In this document: in pieces, positions 1-7,345 of the stretch
Layout: every line of letters starts with the position of its first letter
How positions within the stretch are numbered: the stretch's first letter is position 1
NCBI GenBank assembly: GCA_964564865.1
Contig: CAZMDA010000045.1
Coordinates: 1-30,506 of the forward strand
DNA from: RBG-16-66-20 sp964564865
GTDB taxonomy: Bacteria > Pseudomonadota > Gammaproteobacteria > Burkholderiales > SG8-39
Direction: 5' to 3'
DNA length: 30,506 nucleotides
Made by a program: the position numbers and the translations under genes
Notes under the pieces: model-generated
The model's database searches: none
What the model saw: only the letters and a program-made list of their open reading frames with translations
Told to the model about the DNA's origin: nothing

Positions 1-2
1 GC

Positions 3-116
3 CCGGCGCCGATTGCCTCGCTGGTGCGCAGCCAGTACCAGGCCGCGCGGCGCGCGAGCCACGGCAAGCTCGATTCCTGCGCCGTCTTCCTCCAGGCGTC
101 CGGCGAGAAGGTGTAA
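3..116 (+). CDS. C-terminal fragment of a protein, possibly a 6PGDH/3-hydroxyisobutyrate dehydrogenase-family oxidoreductase
   Basis: An open frame enters from the left edge and ends at TAA (114-116), giving 37 residues that begin PAPIASLVRSQYQAA and end LQASGEKV. The pattern of a small-residue/proline stretch, a helix with Arg/Tyr, then 'D-S-C-A-V' and a closing lysine-valine resembles the C-terminal helix of 3-hydroxyisobutyrate dehydrogenase-like NAD(P)-dependent oxidoreductases. This is a weak match from memory only. No catalytic or cofactor motif lies in the visible part. The stop is followed almost at once by the inverted repeat at 120-173, which could terminate its transcript. That a coding end is present is fairly secure from reading frame and codon use; the family name is tentative. 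Confidence 0.4.
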   Translation, partial: PAPIASLVRSQYQAARRASHGKLDSCAVFLQASGEKV

Positions 117-119
117 ATC

Positions 120-173
120 AGGGACGGACCACGATTTCGGGCGCCGAACCCCGGGAAATCGTGGTCCGTCCCT
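120..173. repeat. 19-bp perfect inverted repeat, terminator-like, member of a dispersed repeat family
   Basis: The arms 120-138 and 155-173 are exact reverse complements (core GGGACGGACCACGATTTC) around a 16-base spacer. The right arm is followed by ATTTTT (174-179), so on the plus strand it reads as a hairpin plus T-run directly after the stop at 116. Its right edge overlaps the stop codon of the anti-sigma gene on the other strand. A related single copy (core CAGGGACAGTCCACG) lies at 13049-13063, which argues for a REP-like mobile palindrome reused as a terminator. Confidence 0.75.
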
Positions 174-987
174 ATTTTTCCCGGCGCTCCACTTTCTCCA
201 GCATCGCCTCGGGAATGCGGTAGCCGGGGTGGCGCAGGCGGAACTCCGCCAGCGCCTTGTCGGCCTCCTCATGCCGGCCGGCGCGGCGCAGCTCGGCGAT
301 GCGCTCGAGCCATTTCTCCGGTGTCTCGCCCGCGTCCTGCGAACGCTTCGCGGTCGCTTCCGCTAACACTTGGCGTTCCGCGCTCTCCGCCCGGTCCCGC
401 ACCCCCTCTTCCGCCCGTTGCATGGCCATGGGCTTGCGTGCAGGGACAGGCGCGGCTGCCGAGGGCGCGGGCGCCGGGCTGGGAGCAGACGCGACGGCTG
501 GCGGCGCCTGCACGAACGGCCCGGCCGAAGCGCCGCGAGCCTCGCTCGCGGCGAGTTTCGGAATCTCCTCCCTCGCCGCCTGCTCGCGCGGCGCCGCGGC
601 TTTCGCCGCCGCCGGAGCGCGGGCGATCATCGTGTCCTCCGGCTTGGGTGCCTCCGGTTCCGGCGCGGGCTTGGCCGCTTCAGCGGCCGGCGCCGGCGCG
701 GGAAGCGCCTTCTCCGCGGCCACCTGGACGCCGTCGATCCCGGGCTGCTCCTGCTGCAGGTGCACCACGACGCCAACCGCCAGCATGATCACCGCCGCGG
801 CGGCGAGCGGGAAGCTCCAGCGCTCGCGCGCCGGCCGCCCGACTCCCGGGGACAGCAGCGGCGCCGGGTGCGTTCGCTCGGCGCGGTGCGCGGCGGCGAG
901 GATGGCGTCATCCAGCGCGCGCGGCGGCTCCTCGCGCCCCAGTTCGCGATAGGCCTGCGACAGCTTCGGGTCGCGCTCGTCAGTCAT
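172..987 (-). CDS. Probable membrane-anchored anti-sigma factor
   Basis: A 271-residue protein whose ATG overlaps the end of the ECF sigma gene by 8 bases, so the two are translationally coupled. The N-terminal ~55 residues are predicted cytoplasmic and helical and would be the sigma-binding part. One hydrophobic segment spans residues ~58-76. The rest is an Ala/Pro-rich linker and a charged helical tail (~220-271) containing WLERIAELRRAGRHEEAD, which looks like a TPR-like helix pair. There is no H-x3-C-x2-C zinc anti-sigma motif, so it is not a classical ZAS protein. Its role as anti-sigma factor is inferred from gene order, the single membrane segment and the coupling. Its stop overlaps the inverted repeat at 120-173. 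Confidence 0.65.
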   Translation of the reverse strand: MTDERDPKLSQAYRELGREEPPRALDDAILAAAHRAERTHPAPLLSPGVGRPARERWSFPLAAAAVIMLAVGVVVHLQQEQPGIDGVQVAAEKALPAPAPAAEAAKPAPEPEAPKPEDTMIARAPAAAKAAAPREQAAREEIPKLAASEARGASAGPFVQAPPAVASAPSPAPAPSAAAPVPARKPMAMQRAEEGVRDRAESAERQVLAEATAKRSQDAGETPEKWLERIAELRRAGRHEEADKALAEFRLRHPGYRIPEAMLEKVERREK

Positions 988-1537
988 CGCCCACCGCCAG
1001 TTTCAGCTTTTTCAGCGCGTAGCGCAGCCGGCTCTTGGCGGCTTCCTCGTTGCTGCCGGTGGCGGCGGCGATCTGCGCCACGGTCATCTCCGCCTCCTCG
1101 CTGAGCAGGAACGCCTCGCGCTGCGCCTCGGGCAGCGCCGCGAGCGCCTCGGCGAAGCGCGCCAGCTTCTCCCGGCCCTCCAGCTTGCGTACCGGGTCCT
1201 CCGCGGCGCTGGCCGGCGGATCGATCGGATCGCCGCCGGGTCCCGCGCCGTCCATGGACACCAGCGACAGGCCGCGCTTCCTCCAGTGGTCCACCATCCG
1301 GTTGTGCGCGATGGTGTAGAGCCAGGTGGTGAACTTCGCCTGCGGCTCGTAGCGGTGCCGCGCCTCGATGGCCCGCATCCAGACCTCCTGGTAGAGCTCC
1401 TCCGCGACCGCGCGGTCCTTGATGCTCCTCAGCATGAAGCGGTAGAGCGGCCCCTTGTGGCGGACGTAGAGCCGGTCGAAGGCGGAGGCCTCGCCCGCCC
1501 GGTAGGACAGCATCAACTCCTCGTCGCTCGCCTCCAT
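980..1537 (-). CDS. ECF-type RNA polymerase sigma factor (sigma-70 family)
   Basis: A 185-residue protein of normal ECF length. Region 2 covers residues ~12-80, with the conserved AEELYQEVWMRAIEARHRY and FTTWLYTIAHNRMVDHWRK stretches that bind core polymerase and melt the -10. A Gly/Pro-rich linker (~88-115) follows, then region 4 (~125-178) with LPEAQREAFLL and the helix-turn-helix TVAQIAAATGSNEEAAKSRL that reads the -35. It directs polymerase to an alternative regulon, normally while released from its anti-sigma factor, here the overlapping downstream gene. It starts 11 bases after the stop of the secreted-protein gene, so the three genes form one minus-strand operon. The signal it responds to cannot be read from sequence. 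Confidence 0.92.
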   Translation of the reverse strand: MEASDEELMLSYRAGEASAFDRLYVRHKGPLYRFMLRSIKDRAVAEELYQEVWMRAIEARHRYEPQAKFTTWLYTIAHNRMVDHWRKRGLSLVSMDGAGPGGDPIDPPASAAEDPVRKLEGREKLARFAEALAALPEAQREAFLLSEEAEMTVAQIAAATGSNEEAAKSRLRYALKKLKLAVGDD

Positions 1538-1548
1538 GCCCCCGCAGT

Positions 1549-2340
1549 CTACGCGGGCGGATCGGGAACGAACCCGGGACAGTAAGGATCCGGGACGCAG
1601 CCCGGATAGGGCCTGGGCAGCGCCGGCCTCGCGGGAACCGGCTGCGGGATGACTCCGCGCGCCACCAGGTTCTGGTGGCTGTCGTAGTACAGGGTCACGG
1701 TCTCGGCCGGATGAGTAGTGGCGCGCTCGAAGCCCACGTAACGGGCATGCGAGGCCTCGATGCGGCCATGACCGGTGCCCAGTTTCTGCGCCGGGGCCGA
1801 CGCCGATGCGGCTGCGCCCGGGCCGGCGGCGTCACGGCTTTCCCGGCTAGCCTCGGCGCGCGCCATCGGGGCCTGCGAGATCTCGGCCGGCGGCGGCGCC
1901 TTCTTCCGGAACAACGCGACGCCGATCACCCCGACGTTGTCCGGACGCCCGGTGCGCGCGGCGTAGGAATCGGGCAGCGGCGTGAAGTAGAACGCGGCGG
2001 TTTGCCCCAGGTTCCGGCGCCAGCCGGCCAGCTCGAACTGCCGCCACGGCGAGAGCACGTAGCCGCTTTGCTGCGGGGTCGCGGTCTCGCCGCTGATGAC
2101 GTTCACGCCGTCCACCGAGACCACGGCCAGGACGTCCTCGCGGCCCCGGTTGCGCAGCCGCAGCGCGTACTCGTTGCCCGGCTTGCCGGCGACCCAGGCC
2201 CTGCCCTCGTGCCAGTACACCGGCAGCTGCCGCCCCTCGCTGCGGTCGAAGACGGTGATCTCCGCCAGGCTGCCGACCGCGGCGGCCTGGGTGGCGCAGG
2301 CCGCGAGCAGCGCGGCCCAGAAAACCCTCATCGTGTGCAT
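1549..2340 (-). CDS. Exported protein of unknown function, first gene of the ECF sigma operon
   Basis: A 263-residue protein. The ATG at 2340 is chosen because AGGAGG lies 7 bases upstream and because it begins a clean signal peptide (residues ~1-21, hydrophobic core FWAALLAACATQAAA). The mature part has a beta-rich domain at ~25-145 (ITVFDRSEGRQLPVYWHEGR, then VLAVVSVDGVNVISG and YVLSPWRQFELAGWRR), a low-complexity Ala/Ser/Pro linker, a short segment around THPAETVTLYYDS, and a Pro/Cys-rich tail. I do not recognise a named domain. An exported protein ahead of a sigma/anti-sigma pair may be an envelope-stress sensor partner or a target of the regulon; this is inference. Confidence 0.8.
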   Translation of the reverse strand: MHTMRVFWAALLAACATQAAAVGSLAEITVFDRSEGRQLPVYWHEGRAWVAGKPGNEYALRLRNRGREDVLAVVSVDGVNVISGETATPQQSGYVLSPWRQFELAGWRRNLGQTAAFYFTPLPDSYAARTGRPDNVGVIGVALFRKKAPPPAEISQAPMARAEASRESRDAAGPGAAASASAPAQKLGTGHGRIEASHARYVGFERATTHPAETVTLYYDSHQNLVARGVIPQPVPARPALPRPYPGCVPDPYCPGFVPDPPA

Positions 2341-2347
2341 GGCGATG

Positions 2348-2353
2348 CCTCCT
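2348..2353 (-). promoter_or_regulatory. Strong Shine-Dalgarno site fixing the start of the exported-protein gene
   Basis: AGGAGG on the minus strand, 7 bases before the ATG at 2340. It decides against an upstream in-frame start at 2457 that would add 39 residues and overlap the divergent YkgJ gene. Confidence 0.75.
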
Positions 2354-2401
2354 GTGTTGGCGACAGGACGTGAAACGCGGGACAGGGGCCGAAGGGTTAA
2401 G

Positions 2402-2407
2402 TAGAAT
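2402..2407 (+). promoter_or_regulatory. Candidate -10 element for the YkgJ-type gene
   Basis: TAGAAT followed by GCGCGCC is a good -10 hexamer in an otherwise GC-rich 109-base divergent intergenic region. No clear -35 sits 16-18 bases upstream. The implied start of transcription is near 2413, leaving a leader of about 37 bases. Confidence 0.4.
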
Positions 2408-2449
2408 GCGCGCCTTTTCCGCGATTCCCTACACAGGCTGCACATTGGA

Positions 2450-2824
2450 ATGAGCACAAAGAAGGAATACGACTGCGCGAAGTGCCCCGGCTATTGCTGC
2501 AGCTACCCCCACATCGAGGTCACGCGCGAGGACATTTCCCGGCTGGCGAGGCATTTCGATCTGGACTACAAGACCGCCGAGGCGCGCTTCACCAAGTACG
2601 ACAAGGACGAGAAGGCGCGCGGCCTGAGGCATCGCAAGAACGAGCATTTTGGCACCGCGTGCCGCTTCTTCGACGCGGAGAAGCGGCGCTGCACGGTGTA
2701 CGAGGTGCGCCCGGAGGCCTGCCGCGACTATCCCTACGGCAAGACCTGCGGCTACTACCAGTTCCTCTCCTGGGAGCGCAAGCACCAGGAAGACAAGACC
2801 TGGATCGCCCTCACCAACAAGTAG
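2450..2824 (+). CDS. YkgJ-family cysteine-cluster protein
   Basis: A 124-residue cytosolic protein. Eight cysteines are arranged as C9-x2-C12-x3-C16-C17 near the N-terminus, then C71, C81, C91 and C100, with the typical RRCTVYEVRPEACRDYP stretch. This is the metal-binding (zinc or Fe-S) pattern of the YkgJ/UPF0153 family. The biochemical role of the family is not established. Length is normal and the N-terminal cluster is intact. It stands alone on the plus strand, divergent from the sigma operon and convergent with the ThDP-enzyme operon, whose stop is 28 bases away. Confidence 0.88.
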   Translation: MSTKKEYDCAKCPGYCCSYPHIEVTREDISRLARHFDLDYKTAEARFTKYDKDEKARGLRHRKNEHFGTACRFFDAEKRRCTVYEVRPEACRDYPYGKTCGYYQFLSWERKHQEDKTWIALTNK

Positions 2825-2840
2825 GTAAGAGTCTGCGCTA

Positions 2841-2871
2841 CGCCGCCAACGCCTAGCGTTTGAGGGCGGCG
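2841..2871. terminator. Hairpin between convergent genes
   Basis: CGCCGCC-AACGC-CTA-GCGTT-TGAG-GGCGGCG folds into a 12-pair stem with a 4-base bulge. It begins 16 bases after the YkgJ stop and includes the stop codon of the opposing ThDP enzyme. There is no T-run, so efficient intrinsic termination is not assured. Confidence 0.35.
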
Positions 2872-4541
2872 GCCCGCACGCCCGACAGCGTCGCCGAGGG
2901 CGTGATCGCCTCCGGGTCGATCTTCAGCTCGATCACCGAGGGCTTGCCCGAGGCGAGCGCGCGCTCGAACGCGGGCTGGAACTCCGCCGTCGCCTTCACC
3001 GTCTCGCCGTGCCCGCCGAAGGCGCGGGCGTAGGCGGCGAAATCCGGGTTGGCCAGCTCGGTGCCGGAGACCCGGCCCGGGTATTCGCGCTCCTGGTGCA
3101 TGCGGATGGTGCCGTACATGCCGTTGTTCACCACCAGCACCACGATCGGCGCGCCGTACTGCATCGCGGTCGCCAGCTCCTGCCCGTTCATGAGGAACTC
3201 GCCGTCGCCCGCCACCGCCACCACGGTGCGCTGCGGCTGCGCGATCTTCGCCGCCACCGCCGCCGGCACGCTGTAGCCCATCGAGCCGCTGGTGGGCGCG
3301 AGCTGCGTGCGACAGCCCGTCCGGGTTCCCTTATAACGGAAGTGACGGTGCAGCCAAGAGGCGAAATTGCCCGCGCCGTTGGTAAGGATGGCGTCCTCCG
3401 GCAGCGTGTCCGAGAGCCATTTCACGATCTCGCCGTACTGCAGCGCACCCGGCATCGGCAGCGGCGCGTTCCACGCCTCGTACTCCGCGCGCGCGGCCTT
3501 GACCTGGTCCTTCCATTTCGCGCCGTCCAGCTTCAGCTTCACCAGCGCCTCGACGAACTGCGGGTAGGCGGCGTTGATGGGCAGCTCGGCGCGGTAGACG
3601 CGGCCCAGTTCCTCGGCGCCGGCGTGCACGTGCACCAGCTTCTGCCTCGGCACCGGGACCTCCAGCAGCGTGTAGCCGCTGGTGGTCATCTCGCCCAGGC
3701 GCGCGCCGATCACCAGCAGCAGGTCGGCGTCCTTCACCCGCTGCGCCAGCTTCGGGTTGATGCCGATGCCGACGTCGCCGGCGTAGTTCGGCCTGCGGTT
3801 GTCGTAGAAGTCCTGGCAGCGGAACGAGCATGCGACCGGAAGCGAAGCCGCCTCGGCCCAGGCGCGGAACGCTTCCAGCGCCTGCGGGTTCCAGCCACCG
3901 CCGCCCAGGATCACGAGCGGCCGCGCAGCACCCGCCAGGAGCTTCTCCAGCTCCGCCATGTCCGCGGCCGAGGGCGCCGGCGCCGGCGTGCGGTAGCGGG
4001 GCGCATCGGCCACCGCGGCCTCGGAGAACAGCATGTCCTCCGGCAGCGCGAGCAGCACCGGGCCGGGCCGGCCGGAGGTGGCGGTGTGGAAGGCATGGCT
4101 GACGTACTCCGGGATCCGCTCGGCGCGGTCGATCTGCGCCGCCCACTTGGTGAGCGGGCCATACATGCGCCGGTAGTCGATCTCCTGGAACGCCTCGCGC
4201 TCGACGAAATCGTTGCCCACCTGCCCCACGAACACCAGCATCGGCGTGGAGTCCTGGAACGCAGTGTGCACGCCCACCGAGCCGTTGGTGGCGCCGGGGC
4301 CGCGCGTCACGAACAGCACGCCGGGCTCGCCGGTCAGCTTGGCGTGCGCGTCGGCCATGTAGGAGGCGCCGCCCTCCTGCCGGCAGATGATGAAGCGCAG
4401 CCGGTCCTTCAGGTCGTGCAGGCCGTCCAGCACCGGCAGGAAGCTCTCGCCGGGGACGCCGAACGCGGTGCGCACGCCGTGGCCGGCGAGCGCGTCGGCG
4501 AGGATCCTGCCACCATGCCTGGTCTTCAGGTCAGCCTTCAT
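2853..4541 (-). CDS. Thiamine diphosphate-dependent enzyme, acetolactate synthase/benzoylformate decarboxylase-like
   Basis: A protein of about 562 residues with the three-domain layout of the POX/ALS superfamily. The N-terminal pyrimidine-binding domain carries the activating glutamate (E56 in ICRQEGGASYMADA). A central domain covers ~190-330. The C-terminal PP-binding domain has GDGEF at ~444-448 and NN at ~470 (GDG-x(24-27)-NN, the Mg-ThDP motif). Such enzymes decarboxylate 2-oxo acids or ligate acyl units. The sequence alone does not separate acetolactate synthase from decarboxylase or oxalyl-CoA-like roles, and no small regulatory subunit is nearby, which argues against a housekeeping acetolactate synthase. 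Its ATG overlaps the hydrolase stop by 4 bases (ATGA), so it is the last gene of a coupled three-gene operon. Confidence 0.88.
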   Translation of the reverse strand: MKADLKTRHGGRILADALAGHGVRTAFGVPGESFLPVLDGLHDLKDRLRFIICRQEGGASYMADAHAKLTGEPGVLFVTRGPGATNGSVGVHTAFQDSTPMLVFVGQVGNDFVEREAFQEIDYRRMYGPLTKWAAQIDRAERIPEYVSHAFHTATSGRPGPVLLALPEDMLFSEAAVADAPRYRTPAPAPSAADMAELEKLLAGAARPLVILGGGGWNPQALEAFRAWAEAASLPVACSFRCQDFYDNRRPNYAGDVGIGINPKLAQRVKDADLLLVIGARLGEMTTSGYTLLEVPVPRQKLVHVHAGAEELGRVYRAELPINAAYPQFVEALVKLKLDGAKWKDQVKAARAEYEAWNAPLPMPGALQYGEIVKWLSDTLPEDAILTNGAGNFASWLHRHFRYKGTRTGCRTQLAPTSGSMGYSVPAAVAAKIAQPQRTVVAVAGDGEFLMNGQELATAMQYGAPIVVLVVNNGMYGTIRMHQEREYPGRVSGTELANPDFAAYARAFGGHGETVKATAEFQPAFERALASGKPSVIELKIDPEAITPSATLSGVRAAALKR

Positions 4542-5479
4542 GTCGCCCAAGCCCTCTTCAGTTTCAGCGCGCAGTCGGCAAGCGCCTCGCCCGCGGTGTC
4601 CAGCACGCGGCCCATGGTGATGAAGCCGTGCACCATGTCCGGGTAGTTCCGGTACTCGACCGCCACGCCGGCCTTCGCCATCCGGTCGGCGTAGGCCTTG
4701 CCCTCGTCCAGCAGCGGGTCGAAGCCCGCGGTCATCACGTAGGCGGGCGGCAACCCGGCGAGGTCCTTCGCCAGCAGGGGCGAGGCCCGCCAGTCCAGCC
4801 AATCCTGCTCGCGCGGCAGGTAGTGCCCGCGGAAGTACAGCATGCTCTTCTTCTCCAGCAGGTAGCCCACGCCGTTCGACTCGATCGTCGGGTGGCCCAT
4901 GCGCTGGTCGGTGGCCGGGTAGACGAGCAGCTGCAGCGCGAGCGCCGGCCCGCCGGCGTCGCGCGCCATCAGCGACACCACCGCGGCGAGGTTGCCGCCG
5001 GCGCTGTCGCCGCCGACCGCGATCCGCGACGCATCGATCCCCAGCGCGGCGGCGTTCCGGGCCACGAACTGCAGGGCGGCGAAGCTGTCCTCCACGCCCG
5101 CCGGGAACGGCGCCTCGGGGCCCTTGCGGTACTCCACCGAGAACACCGTGCAGCGCGCGCCGTTGGCCAGCGTCCGGCACACCACGTCATGCGTGTCCAG
5201 GTCGCCGATCACCCAGCCCCCGCCGTGGTAGTAGACCAGCGCCGGCAGCACCTCGTCCCGCCGCGAGCCGGCCGGGCGATAGCGGCGCACCGGCACCGGC
5301 CCTCCGGGGGCGGGCGCGAGCAGGAGCTGGACCGACTCCACCGCGGGCGGATCGGGGGTCAGCGCGGCGCGCGAGTCGCGGTACAGGCGCCGGGCCACCG
5401 CCGGCGGCGTCTCGTAGTAGGGCGGCAGCGGCGATTGCCGCGCCCGCTCCAGCAGCTGCGCGACCTGGGGGTGCAGCAT
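4538..5479 (-). CDS. Alpha/beta hydrolase, hormone-sensitive-lipase (HSL) family esterase
   Basis: A 313-residue protein with the HSL oxyanion-hole motif HGGG (85-88), nucleophile motif GDSAGG with S159, and likely Asp254 (AGFDPLLDEG) and His284 (DMVHGF), so the full triad is visible. The N-terminal ~70 residues form the cap region typical of the family (~310 residues). It would hydrolyse a carboxylic ester; the substrate is unknown. The start at 5479 is preferred because it overlaps the NIPSNAP stop (TAATG), and translation further upstream in this frame runs through that gene. Coupled downstream to the ThDP enzyme. Confidence 0.92.
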   Translation of the reverse strand: MLHPQVAQLLERARQSPLPPYYETPPAVARRLYRDSRAALTPDPPAVESVQLLLAPAPGGPVPVRRYRPAGSRRDEVLPALVYYHGGGWVIGDLDTHDVVCRTLANGARCTVFSVEYRKGPEAPFPAGVEDSFAALQFVARNAAALGIDASRIAVGGDSAGGNLAAVVSLMARDAGGPALALQLLVYPATDQRMGHPTIESNGVGYLLEKKSMLYFRGHYLPREQDWLDWRASPLLAKDLAGLPPAYVMTAGFDPLLDEGKAYADRMAKAGVAVEYRNYPDMVHGFITMGRVLDTAGEALADCALKLKRAWAT

Positions 5480-5820
5480 TACTTTGCCGCCGCCAGCATC
5501 TTCTTCAGGCGCTCGAGGAAGAACGGCGCGGGCTTGTGGATGCGCGTCTCCTGGGTGTGGATCATGGGGCGGATCTTGGCCACGTAGGCCTGCCAGTCCG
5601 GGTCGGCCGACATCGCCGCGCGGCACTTCTCGCGCTGGTTGAGGTCGTCGTAGGCCCACATGTGGGTGACCAGGTTCTGCATCCCGGCCTCGGTGACGTA
5701 GTAGCCCACCATGTTGGGCAGGTGGCGCAGCTGCACCTTCATGCCTTCGCTCTCGTACAGCTTGAAGTACTCCGGCGCCTTGCCGACCAGCAGCAGGTAC
5801 ATGCGCTCCTCGACGTACAT
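5479..5820 (-). CDS. NIPSNAP-family protein
   Basis: A 113-residue single-domain protein with the ferredoxin-like NIPSNAP pattern: MYVEERMYLLLVGKAPEYF at the start, LVTHMWAYDDLNQREKCRAA in the middle and a closing PMIHTQETRI strand. Family members are small dimeric alpha/beta-barrel proteins found beside catabolic genes; their chemistry is mostly undefined. A GGAGG sits about 10 bases before the ATG. It is the first gene of a minus-strand operon with the esterase and ThDP enzyme, which suggests breakdown of an ester-containing or 2-oxo-acid-yielding compound. That pathway reading is inference. Confidence 0.85.
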   Translation of the reverse strand: MYVEERMYLLLVGKAPEYFKLYESEGMKVQLRHLPNMVGYYVTEAGMQNLVTHMWAYDDLNQREKCRAAMSADPDWQAYVAKIRPMIHTQETRIHKPAPFFLERLKKMLAAAK

Positions 5821-5885
5821 GGATGGGGCCTCCGCCTGGTGATGGATGGAAGGAACGCTTGCGCGTCCCCGAGGTGGGCTTCGAT

Positions 5886-5891
5886 TATAGT
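5886..5891 (+). promoter_or_regulatory. Candidate -10 element just upstream of the CoA-binding protein start
   Basis: TATAGT stands 9 bases before the ATG at 5901, with no Shine-Dalgarno site between. If used, the transcript would be leaderless or nearly so. Similar hexamers precede several other starts in this window. Confidence 0.45.
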
Positions 5892-5900
5892 ATCCGGGCC

Positions 5901-6371
5901 ATGGACGACATCAACACCCTGCGCCGGATCCTGAGGGACTGCCGCGTGATCGCCGTGGTCGGGCTCTCGGCCAACTGGCACCGCCCGAGCTATTTCGCCG
6001 CCAAGTACATGCAGGAACACGGCTACCGCGTCATCCCGGTGAATCCGCAGTACCGGGACGTGCTGGGCGAGAAGTGCTACGCCTCGCTGCGCGACATCCC
6101 CGAAAAGGTCGACATGGTGGATGTGTTTCGCAAAACCGCGGACGTGCTGCCCATCGCCGAGGACGCCGTGGCCATCGGCGCCCGCGTCCTGTGGCAGCAG
6201 CTGGGGGTGCGCAACCAGGCGGCCGCGGAACTGGCCCGCGCGCGGGGGCTGGACGCGGTCATGGACCGCTGCGTGAAGATCGAGCACGGGCGCCTGTTCG
6301 GCGGCCTGAACTGGGTGGGGGTCAATACCCGGGTCCTGTCGGCCAAGCGGCCGCGCTGGCTCCCGTACTAG
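5901..6371 (+). CDS. CoA-binding domain protein (YccU-like)
   Basis: A 156-residue protein with a Rossmann CoA-binding fold. It shows the opening VIAVVGLSANWHRPSYFAAK nucleotide loop, YRVIPVNPQY, a VDMVDVFRKTADVLPIAEDAV segment and VLWQQLGVRNQAAAELARARG, then DRCVKIEHGRLFG. This matches stand-alone CoA_binding proteins such as E. coli YccU, which resemble the N-terminal domain of succinyl-CoA synthetase alpha chain but lack the ligase part. A role in binding CoA or acyl-CoA is expected; the biological function is unknown. The ATG at 5901 is chosen because an in-frame upstream start lacks family similarity and would overlap the divergent promoter region. Confidence 0.88.
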   Translation: MDDINTLRRILRDCRVIAVVGLSANWHRPSYFAAKYMQEHGYRVIPVNPQYRDVLGEKCYASLRDIPEKVDMVDVFRKTADVLPIAEDAVAIGARVLWQQLGVRNQAAAELARARGLDAVMDRCVKIEHGRLFGGLNWVGVNTRVLSAKRPRWLPY

Positions 6372-6392
6372 GGCCGGGTTATCCTTACGCCC

Positions 6393-7262
6393 ATGAGCCA
6401 GCTCCTGCGGGTGTTCGACGGCCGTTTCGGTCGCCTCAAGCTGATCGAGGTGAAGGCCGGGCTGGCGGTGGCCGACTGCGCCGAGCCGCAGGTGCTGTAC
6501 AAGCTCGACGGTCCCGACCTGGCGGTGGCGGGGTCCGAGCCGGGGATCGCCCTCACCCGGGAGCAGATCCTGTTCTTCAACCCGGGCGCCGCCTGGGAAG
6601 CCAAGCCGCAGGCCGGCGAGGGCCGCGCCCAGGTCCTGCTGCTGCAGGCCTCGGGCGCCTGGCTGCAGGGCCGCTTCCCCGCCGCGTTCGGCGATGCGCA
6701 GCGCCCGTTCCAGTCGGCGGCCGAGGCCATCACCCCGCGCATCCGCCAGCTGGCCGACATCCTCGCGGTGGAGGCGCTCAACGACCAGTTCCTGTCGCCC
6801 GACCGGCTGGAGTTCATGCTGGAGGAGATGGTGCTGTCCATCGTCGAGGCCTACCTCGCCCGGCGCCAGTCCGGCGCGCGCTTCTGGCGCGGCTCGCCCT
6901 TCGCCGACAACCGCATCCGCCGCGCCATGGCGTTGCTGCGCGCCAGGCCGAACAAGGAACTCAACATGGACGACGTGGCCAGCCGCGTCGGCCTGTCGCG
7001 CTCCCGCTTCTACGACCTGTTCCAGATGAGCACCGGGCATTCGCCGCGCGCGTACCTGGACAAGCTGTGCGTGGAGACCGCGATCGCCAAGCTCTCCAAC
7101 GGCCGGACCAAGATCGCCGACGTGTCCGCCGAGCTCGGCTTCTCGGCGCAGTCCAACTTCACGCGCTTCTTCCAGCACCAGGTCGGCATCCCGCCGTCGG
7201 AGTACCAGGCCGCGCTGCGGCGCCCGGCCGACCCGGAACCCGGCCCGGAGTCCCAGAACTGA
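6393..7262 (+). CDS. AraC/XylS-family transcriptional regulator
   Basis: A 289-residue protein. Residues ~1-165 form a cupin-like sensing domain without a recognisable ligand signature. Residues ~185-275 are the AraC DNA-binding domain with two helix-turn-helix motifs (MDDVASRVGLSRSRFYDLFQ and IADVSAELGFSAQSNFTRFF) and the closing GIPPSEYQ. It starts 21 bases after the CoA-binding gene, so they may share a transcript, although TATCCT 7 bases before its ATG could be its own -10. It sits just upstream of the ATP-grasp operon and is a candidate regulator of it or of the divergent NIPSNAP operon. Both targets are inferred from position only. Confidence 0.9.
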   Translation: MSQLLRVFDGRFGRLKLIEVKAGLAVADCAEPQVLYKLDGPDLAVAGSEPGIALTREQILFFNPGAAWEAKPQAGEGRAQVLLLQASGAWLQGRFPAAFGDAQRPFQSAAEAITPRIRQLADILAVEALNDQFLSPDRLEFMLEEMVLSIVEAYLARRQSGARFWRGSPFADNRIRRAMALLRARPNKELNMDDVASRVGLSRSRFYDLFQMSTGHSPRAYLDKLCVETAIAKLSNGRTKIADVSAELGFSAQSNFTRFFQHQVGIPPSEYQAALRRPADPEPGPESQN

Positions 7263-7278
7263 GCAGTCGCCGCCGGAT

Positions 7279-7299
7279 GGCGCACCGTCCCGGTGCGCC
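7279..7299. terminator. Hairpin between the AraC gene and the ATP-grasp operon
   Basis: A perfect 8-base stem GGCGCACC/GGTGCGCC with a 5-base loop, 16 bases after the AraC-gene stop. No T-run follows, so it may attenuate rather than terminate. A TAGATT hexamer at 7319-7324 could be the -10 of the next operon. Confidence 0.35.
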
Positions 7300-7345
7300 C
7301 CGGTGCCGCAAGCTGCGCTAGATTGACGGCAGGCGCATCCGCGTC

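Noticed and set aside
2853..5180. A continuous minus-strand frame of 775 codons that could be read as a fusion of an upstream domain to the ThDP enzyme
   Set aside because: The first ~210 residues are Arg/Gly-rich out-of-frame reading of the esterase gene; the ATGA overlap at 4541 and the domain start fix the true N-terminus.
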